DNA of 64,000 bases, taken from positions 372,001 through 436,000 of the forward strand of contig NZ_JAPQNS010000003.1 in the NCBI RefSeq assembly GCF_028867935.1, given 5' to 3'. The position numbers and the translations under genes are program-made. Below, in pieces: positions 59,545-64,000 of this stretch (the first letter of the stretch is position 1; every line of letters begins with the position of its first letter). Under the pieces are notes generated by a model. That model searched no databases, was not told the origin of the DNA, and saw only the letters and a list, made by a program, of their open reading frames with translations. This stretch comes from Flavobacterium sp. SUN052. GTDB taxonomy: Bacteria; Bacteroidota; Bacteroidia; Flavobacteriales; Flavobacteriaceae.

Positions 59545-61713
59545 TTACGCCATCTCCTTCGCTCCGGCCCGCTCGCGCAGTTTCTCCGTTGGCCGGAAAC
59601 GCTCGCCGTATTGGTCAGCTAGGCGATCGCAGGTGTCAACAAAGGTTTCGATACCAACAAAATCGACAAACGACAAGGCTCCACCCGTGTAGGCCGGGAA
59701 GCCCCAGGCCAGAATTGAGCCGAGGTCACCGTCGAGTTTGGTGCGAACAACGCCTTCTTCAAAACACCGAACGGCTTCGATAGCCTGCCGGTATAGTAAG
59801 CGTGTTTTTACTTCCTCGCGATTGGGTTGTTCGGCTGATACAGGATACAACTCGGCCAGGCCTGGCCAGAGGGTTTTGGTTGCTCCCTCTGCAGCATCCA
59901 CTGTGGGATAGTCATAAAATCCCGCTTTGGCTTTTTTACCAATCCGACCCAATTCATTGAATTTCTGAACCATCTGATACGTTGGCTCGTCGGCCGACAT
60001 TACACCTGCTTTGATCGACTCGGTCATTACTTTTAGACTCAGATCTAGGGCTACTTCATCGTGAACGGCCAATGGGCCAACGGGCATCCCGGCATCTTTA
60101 CCGGCGTTCTCAATCAAGATCGGCGAGAGCCCATCTTTCAGTAATTCCATGCCTTCTGCCGTGTAAGTGCCGAAGCAGCGCGAGGTATAAAAGCCGCGTG
60201 AATCGTTAACTACAATAGGTGTTTTGCGAATCTTTCGGGTAAAATCCATTGCCATGGCCAGCGCGTAATCGGAAGTTTGCTTGCCCATGATGATTTCCAC
60301 AAGCATCATCTTGTCAACGGGCGAGAAGAAGTGAATGCCAATGAAGTTTTCCGGTTTGGCAGAGGCTTCGGCCAGACCCGTAATAGGCAAGGTTGAGGTA
60401 TTAGACCCAAAGACTCCGTTTTCAGCCAGCATTGGTTCGGCTTCTCTAGTTACTACGGCTTTCAACTCCTGCTTTTCAAATACCGCTTCGATAATCAGAT
60501 CGCACCCCTGCAAGTCAGCGTAATCGGCGGTGGGCTTAATTATGCTCAAGATGCCGTCGACTTTCAGTGGGTCAACTTTGCCGCGATCAACGCCTTTTTT
60601 GAGCAACCCCCGCGAATAGTCTTTGCCCTTCTCGGCGGCTTCCAGCGATACATCTTTCAAAACCACGCTGATACCCGCCTGAGCCGATACGTAGGCAATT
60701 CCTGCACCCATCATACCCGCACCCAAAATTCCCAGCTTCTTAACATCGGTTTTGGGTTGATCTTTCGGACGACTAGCTCCTTTGTTGGCTTCGTTCATAC
60801 CTAAGAACATCGTTCCGATCAGGCTTTTAGCCACTTTTGAGGTCGCTACCTTCACAAAATGCCGGGCCTCAATAACAAGGGCCCGGTCGATGTTAACTTG
60901 TAGACCTTCGTATACACAAGCCATAATTTCGAGCGGAGCCGGATAGTTGCCTTTGGTTTTATCCATCAGCATGGCTGTTCCTGCCGTGAAAATCTGGGCA
61001 CCCACCGGGCTTTGTACATTGCCGCCGGGAACTTTAAAATTATCTCGGGCTACGATTTTGCCTGTTTTCTTGTCAATCTGATCCCAGGGTTTTATTGGGT
61101 TAGGGTTGGCTGCAATGAACGCCCGCGCCATCTCCATCATGGCTTCCGGCGTAGCGGCAATGTCATCCACCAAACCTTGCGCTTTAGCCTCATGCACACC
61201 TAGTTTTTTGCCTTCTGTAATCAACATCAGAGCCGCCTGCATCCCAATCATACGGGGCAATCGCTGCGTGCCACCTGCACCAGGCAATAATCCAATTGTC
61301 ACTTCGACCAGACCGATTTGGGTCTTAGGATTATCCAACGCGACCCGGTAGTGCGAAGCGAGGCAAATTTCATAACCACCACCTAGCGCGGTGCCGTTGA
61401 TAGCCGCCACTACTGGTTTTCCATTCACCTCCATCGCCCGAAATACCCTGTTCAATTCTGCCGATACCTTTAGCATCTCGCGCGGGTCGCCGTTGTTGTG
61501 GCGGAGAATCATTTTCAGATCTGCTCCAGCAACAAATTCCGGCTTGCCTGATGTGATGACGATTCCCTTCACAGAATCATCGGCATAGGCCTGATTTAAA
61601 GCTTCTTCAAACTCCGGGATCGACACATCATTGAGCACATTCATAGGTGAGGTGCTCATATTCCAGGTAATAATGGCTATCCCACCGTCGGTGGTGTACT
61701 GTATTTCAGGCAT
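59545..61713 (-). CDS. Bifunctional enoyl-CoA hydratase / 3-hydroxyacyl-CoA dehydrogenase (FadB/FadJ type)
   Basis: The enzyme hydrates enoyl-CoA and oxidises the 3-hydroxyacyl-CoA in beta-oxidation. The 722-aa chain has a crotonase domain (about 1-200: EFVAGADLK oxyanion loop, catalytic Glu115 in GGGYEICLAS and Glu137 in LVEVTIG, PGAGGTQRLPR). The NAD-binding domain follows, with GILGAGMMGAG (328-338), IHFFSPVDKMMLVEII and NDSRGFYTSR, then the C-terminal dehydrogenase domain. No thiolase gene is beside it; the PcaF thiolase is 54 kb away. A terminator follows immediately. Confidence 0.93.
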   Translation of the reverse strand: MPEIQYTTDGGIAIITWNMSTSPMNVLNDVSIPEFEEALNQAYADDSVKGIVITSGKPEFVAGADLKMILRHNNGDPREMLKVSAELNRVFRAMEVNGKPVVAAINGTALGGGYEICLASHYRVALDNPKTQIGLVEVTIGLLPGAGGTQRLPRMIGMQAALMLITEGKKLGVHEAKAQGLVDDIAATPEAMMEMARAFIAANPNPIKPWDQIDKKTGKIVARDNFKVPGGNVQSPVGAQIFTAGTAMLMDKTKGNYPAPLEIMACVYEGLQVNIDRALVIEARHFVKVATSKVAKSLIGTMFLGMNEANKGASRPKDQPKTDVKKLGILGAGMMGAGIAYVSAQAGISVVLKDVSLEAAEKGKDYSRGLLKKGVDRGKVDPLKVDGILSIIKPTADYADLQGCDLIIEAVFEKQELKAVVTREAEPMLAENGVFGSNTSTLPITGLAEASAKPENFIGIHFFSPVDKMMLVEIIMGKQTSDYALAMAMDFTRKIRKTPIVVNDSRGFYTSRCFGTYTAEGMELLKDGLSPILIENAGKDAGMPVGPLAVHDEVALDLSLKVMTESIKAGVMSADEPTYQMVQKFNELGRIGKKAKAGFYDYPTVDAAEGATKTLWPGLAELYPVSAEQPNREEVKTRLLYRQAIEAVRCFEEGVVRTKLDGDLGSILAWGFPAYTGGALSFVDFVGIETFVDTCDRLADQYGERFRPTEKLRERAGAKEMA

Positions 61714-61747
61714 TGGATTTTAGTTTTTTGAAGAATAAGTAAGACAA

Positions 61748-61850
61748 AAGTAGTGAACAGCTAACAGTAACCAGCGACCAGAGAATCGTGAGTGATCAAT
61801 AATGATGAACCAATTGTTGACCGCTCGCTGCTCACTGTTCGCTGAATTCA
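61748..61850. repeat. Word-repeat region between the beta-oxidation gene and rplM
   Basis: AACAGTAACCAGCGA-like words (about 61760-61780) recur in inverted form near 61829-61845, where TCGCTGCTCACTGTT appears. GTGATCAATAATGATGAACC separates them. It belongs to the CAGTGAACAG word family seen between sucA and sucB and before rpsB. It lies between divergent genes and precedes the rplM promoter. Confidence 0.5.
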
Positions 61851-61859
61851 CTCTTTCCC

Positions 61860-61891
61860 TTTGTATTTCAGCGCTATACCTGCTATATTTG
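61860..61891 (+). promoter_or_regulatory. Promoter of the rplM-rpsI operon
   Basis: TTTG at 61860-61863 and TATATTTG at 61884-61891 match the Bacteroidota -33 and -7 consensus with a 20-base spacer. It is the best promoter in the window. Transcription should start near 61898. Confidence 0.75.
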
Positions 61892-61965
61892 CACTCCCGT
61901 TTTAAGGCGGGGTGCGTGCTTTTTTGCACAATGCATTCGTAATCAACCAATTATCAATACAAACA
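61892..61965 (+). promoter_or_regulatory. rplM mRNA leader, possible ribosomal-protein autoregulatory structure
   Basis: The 74-base leader can fold into CACTCC...GGGGTG near 61892-61915 and GTGC-(N)-GCAC around 61912-61929, followed by an A/C-rich single strand up to the GTG start. Compact double hairpins before rplM are typical of L13-binding leaders. I have no covariation evidence. Confidence 0.35.
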
Positions 61966-62409
61966 GTGAATACGCTCAGTTATAAAACCATCTCTGCCAA
62001 CAGTGATACGGTACAGAAGGACTGGGTTGTGATTGACGCAGAAGGGCAAATATTGGGTCGGCTGGCCAGTAAAATTGCCTTTATGATTCGCGGCAAGCAC
62101 AAGACCAACTTCACGCCACACGTTGACTGTGGCGACAATGTAATCGTTATCAACGCTGAAAAAGTGCGTTTGACAGGCAAGAAATTGACCGATAAGGTCT
62201 ATGTTCGCCACACAGGCTACCCTGGTGGACAACGTTTCGCAACGCCCCGGCTTCTGCTCGAAAAACATCCACAGCGGATTCTGGAAATGGCTATCAAAGG
62301 CATGTTGCCTAAGAACAGCCTGGGCCGGAAAATCTACGGGAACCTGCACGTTTATGCTGGCGATCAGCATCCTCACGCAGCTCAGCAACCAACAGAAATT
62401 AATCTCTAA
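61966..62409 (+). CDS. rplM: 50S ribosomal protein L13
   Basis: L13 is an early-assembly protein of the large subunit. The chosen start is the GTG at 61966, giving MNTLSYKTISANSDTVQKDW. This matches the Bacteroidota L13 N-terminus and gives 147 aa, the normal length. An earlier GTG at 61912 is in frame but lies in the leader. Hallmarks are VVIDAEGQILGRLASKIA, FTPHVDCGDNVIVINAEKV, RHTGYPGG, and KGMLPKNSLGRKIYGNLHVYAG. rpsI follows, as in most bacteria. Confidence 0.95.
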   Translation: MNTLSYKTISANSDTVQKDWVVIDAEGQILGRLASKIAFMIRGKHKTNFTPHVDCGDNVIVINAEKVRLTGKKLTDKVYVRHTGYPGGQRFATPRLLLEKHPQRILEMAIKGMLPKNSLGRKIYGNLHVYAGDQHPHAAQQPTEINL

Positions 62410-62482
62410 ACGGCCGTCTCAGGTCTCAGACCAAACGCTGTGAAGTGTCTGGTATTCAGGTCTGAAAGCTAACATCCAAACA

Positions 62483-62869
62483 ATGGACCGTATCAATGCT
62501 ATTGGTCGCCGGAAAACCGCCGTATCGCGCGTGTACCTGTCGGCCGGTAACGGAAACATTCAGGTGAACGGGAAAGAGTACAAGCAGTACTTCCCGTCTG
62601 AAATTCTGCAAATCATTCTGAACCAGCCGTTTGCAACAGTCAACGGCACTGGTGGTTACGACGTGAAAGTAAACGTTCGGGGCGGTGGTACCACCGGTCA
62701 GGCCGAAGCTACACGGATGGCAATCTCCCGTGCGTTGGTTGAACTGAACGCTGAGTTCCGCCCTGCTCTGAAAAAAGAGGGCTTCCTGACGCGTGACTCG
62801 CGGATGGTAGAACGTAAGAAATATGGTCGTCGGAAAGCACGTCGGCGGTTCCAGTTCTCGAAACGTTAA
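62483..62869 (+). CDS. rpsI: 30S ribosomal protein S9
   Basis: S9 binds 16S rRNA in the head of the small subunit, and its C-terminal tail reaches the P-site tRNA. The 128-aa protein has MDRINAIGRRKTAVSRVYL, GGGTTGQAEATRMAISRALV and the conserved basic end KYGRRKARRRFQFSKR. It is 73 bases downstream of rplM. The gap holds a small inverted repeat (TCAGACC at 62418-62424 and GGTCTGA at 62459-62465). Confidence 0.97.
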   Translation: MDRINAIGRRKTAVSRVYLSAGNGNIQVNGKEYKQYFPSEILQIILNQPFATVNGTGGYDVKVNVRGGGTTGQAEATRMAISRALVELNAEFRPALKKEGFLTRDSRMVERKKYGRRKARRRFQFSKR

Positions 62870-62949
62870 AACAAGTAGCAGTGAGCAGCCGCAGTGGGCA
62901 GTTAATTACTGCTTACTGTCACCGCAAACTGCCAACTAAAATCGTCCAG

Positions 62950-62978
62950 ACCGCTCTTAGAAGATGCCGACGAGCGGT
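62950..62978 (+). promoter_or_regulatory. Hairpin in the rpsI-rpsB gap, possible rpsB leader element
   Basis: ACCGCTC (62950-62956) pairs with GAGCGGT (62972-62978), 40 bases before the rpsB ATG. The rest of the 149-base gap begins with CAGTGAGCAG/CTGCTTACTG words that can form a terminator-like stem. This could separate rpsB from rpsI transcription. Leader function is a guess. Confidence 0.3.
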
Positions 62979-63018
62979 GCTGCGTACCATTTATTAAAAC
63001 CATATTTTCAAAACGAAA

Positions 63019-63885
63019 ATGGCACAAATCGAATATAAAGACCTCTTGGACGCGGGTGTGCACTTTGGCCACCTTACGCGCAAGTGGGACCCCCGGATGT
63101 CTCCGTATATCTTCATGGAGAAAAACGGCATCCACATTATCGACTTGAACAAAACGCTCGCTAGCCTCGACCAAGCCGCTGAAGCCATGAAAGGCATTGT
63201 GCGCTCAGGCCGTAAAGTGATGTTCGTCGCTACCAAAAAGCAGGCTCAGGAAATCGTGACCGAAGAGGCCCGTCGCCTGAAAATGCCTTATGTGACCGAT
63301 CGTTGGCTGGGTGGTATGCTCACTAACTTCGCCACTGTACGGAAGTCGATGAAAAAGCTTCAGACGCTGGAGAAAATGCTGAAAGACGAAACAACGTCTA
63401 GCAACATTGCCAAGCGTGAGCGTTTGACCATGTCGCGTGATAAAGAAAAATTAGATCGCGTATTAGGTGGTATCGTAGACCTTACCCGTCTGCCTGCTGC
63501 CCTGTTTATCGTGGACGTAAAGCGCGAGCATATTGCGGTTGCCGAGGCCAAGCGGCTTGGTATCCCTGTATTCGCTATGTGCGATACGAACTCGAATCCT
63601 GAAGTGGTTGATTTCCCGATTCCCGCTAACGATGATGCTTACAAGTCGATTGCGCTGATTACGCTTGCCATTGGTAAGGCCATTGAAGAAGGCCTGATGG
63701 AGCGGAAGCAGGACAAAGACGATCAGCGTTTGCAGGAAGAAGAAGAAGCAAAACGCGCCAGCGATTCTCGCCAGGCTGCTGCTGAAGGTGCCGATGAGGC
63801 CCCTGTAGCGGCTGCTCCTGTGGCAGAAGAAGAGCCAGAAGCTACAGCTCCTGTTGCTGTGGCCGACGAAGCGCAGCCAGAATAA
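63019..63885 (+). CDS. rpsB: 30S ribosomal protein S2
   Basis: S2 binds late at the small-subunit neck, near S1. The 288-aa protein has the N-terminal MAQIEYKDLLDAGVHFGHLT, RKWDPRMSPYIFMEKNGIHI, WLGGMLTNFATVRKSM, DVKREHIAVAEAKRLGIPV and DTNSNP. The last 50 residues are an Ala/Glu/Pro-rich tail beyond the usual end (about 235), which I believe is usual in this phylum. tsf normally follows; only a terminator-like hairpin is visible before the window ends. Confidence 0.96.
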   Translation: MAQIEYKDLLDAGVHFGHLTRKWDPRMSPYIFMEKNGIHIIDLNKTLASLDQAAEAMKGIVRSGRKVMFVATKKQAQEIVTEEARRLKMPYVTDRWLGGMLTNFATVRKSMKKLQTLEKMLKDETTSSNIAKRERLTMSRDKEKLDRVLGGIVDLTRLPAALFIVDVKREHIAVAEAKRLGIPVFAMCDTNSNPEVVDFPIPANDDAYKSIALITLAIGKAIEEGLMERKQDKDDQRLQEEEEAKRASDSRQAAAEGADEAPVAAAPVAEEEPEATAPVAVADEAQPE

Positions 63886-63965
63886 ATACAGTGACAGTCC
63901 GGCAGTTAACAGCCAACTGTACCAAGCTGTACACGAACTGATTACTGCTCATTGTTCACTGAAAA

Positions 63966-63998
63966 AAGTAGCCCGTAGTCAGCCGCTATGGGCTACTT
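63966..63998 (+). terminator. Hairpin terminator after rpsB
   Basis: AAGTAGCCCGTAG (63966-63978) pairs with CTATGGGCTACTT (63986-63998) over 13 positions with one G-T wobble and a 7-base loop. An A-run precedes it. The window ends 2 bases later, so a following T-run cannot be seen. Confidence 0.75.
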
Positions 63999-64000
63999 CT

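Overview
The window looks like a chromosomal segment of a Gram-negative Bacteroidota bacterium, most probably of the Cytophagales (Spirosoma-like, roughly half G+C). The evidence is the phylum's -7 promoter element (TAnnTTTG) in front of sucA, rplM, ompA and a regulator, a TonB-dependent receptor with a carboxypeptidase-regulatory N-terminal domain, KdsC and WaaA for LPS, a bacillithiol-type YtxJ protein, and MutL, YbeY and TldD forms of Bacteroidota type. The genus is an inference.

Layout. 1-8549 (+) is a complete protocatechuate branch of the beta-ketoadipate pathway: pobA, a fused pcaD-pcaC, pcaH, pcaG, pcaB, pcaF and a fused pcaI-pcaJ. An AT-rich DUF4143 ATPase gene sits inside the operon. 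It should convert 4-hydroxybenzoate to succinyl-CoA and acetyl-CoA. 8567-11172 (-) is pckA-fbp (gluconeogenesis), divergent from a ScfR/RamB-like regulator (11321-12805, +). A perfect 54-bp palindrome lies between them. So the first 13 kb reads as aromatic/short-chain acid catabolism plus gluconeogenesis. Next are a secreted beta-propeller phosphoesterase and sucA-sucB (2-oxoglutarate dehydrogenase E1 and E2).

20.2-37.5 kb, mostly (-), holds two rhomboid proteases with mutL, a TonB receptor with a His-rich membrane protein, an RsmF-like methyltransferase, kdsC (+), an SsuD-like monooxygenase with an APC permease, a cyanophycinase-like protein, ybeY, a broken hicA with intact hicB, a UvrD/PcrA helicase and a sulfatase. 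37.6-46.9 kb (-) is an unusual array of three TldD and two TldE paralogues. Its junctions carry a zeta-toxin/antitoxin pair (toxin frameshifted) and a compact GxxExxY gene bounded by 51-bp inverted repeats. 47.1-51.4 kb (+) is a PSD1-cytochrome/DUF1501 pair.

51.5-64 kb is housekeeping: an OmpA lipoprotein, a phosphopantetheinyl transferase, a WD40 protein, DivIVA, folB, ytxJ, waaA, rsgA, a DinB-family protein, a bifunctional beta-oxidation enzyme, then rplM-rpsI-rpsB.

Two structural themes cross the window. Many intergenic regions hold long hairpins built from short repeated words, a different word family at each site, and one such hairpin lies in frame inside waaA. Several selfish-type genes (DUF4143 ATPase, GxxExxY, zeta, HicAB) sit between genes that would otherwise be contiguous. 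I saw no tRNA, rRNA, CRISPR array or transposase.
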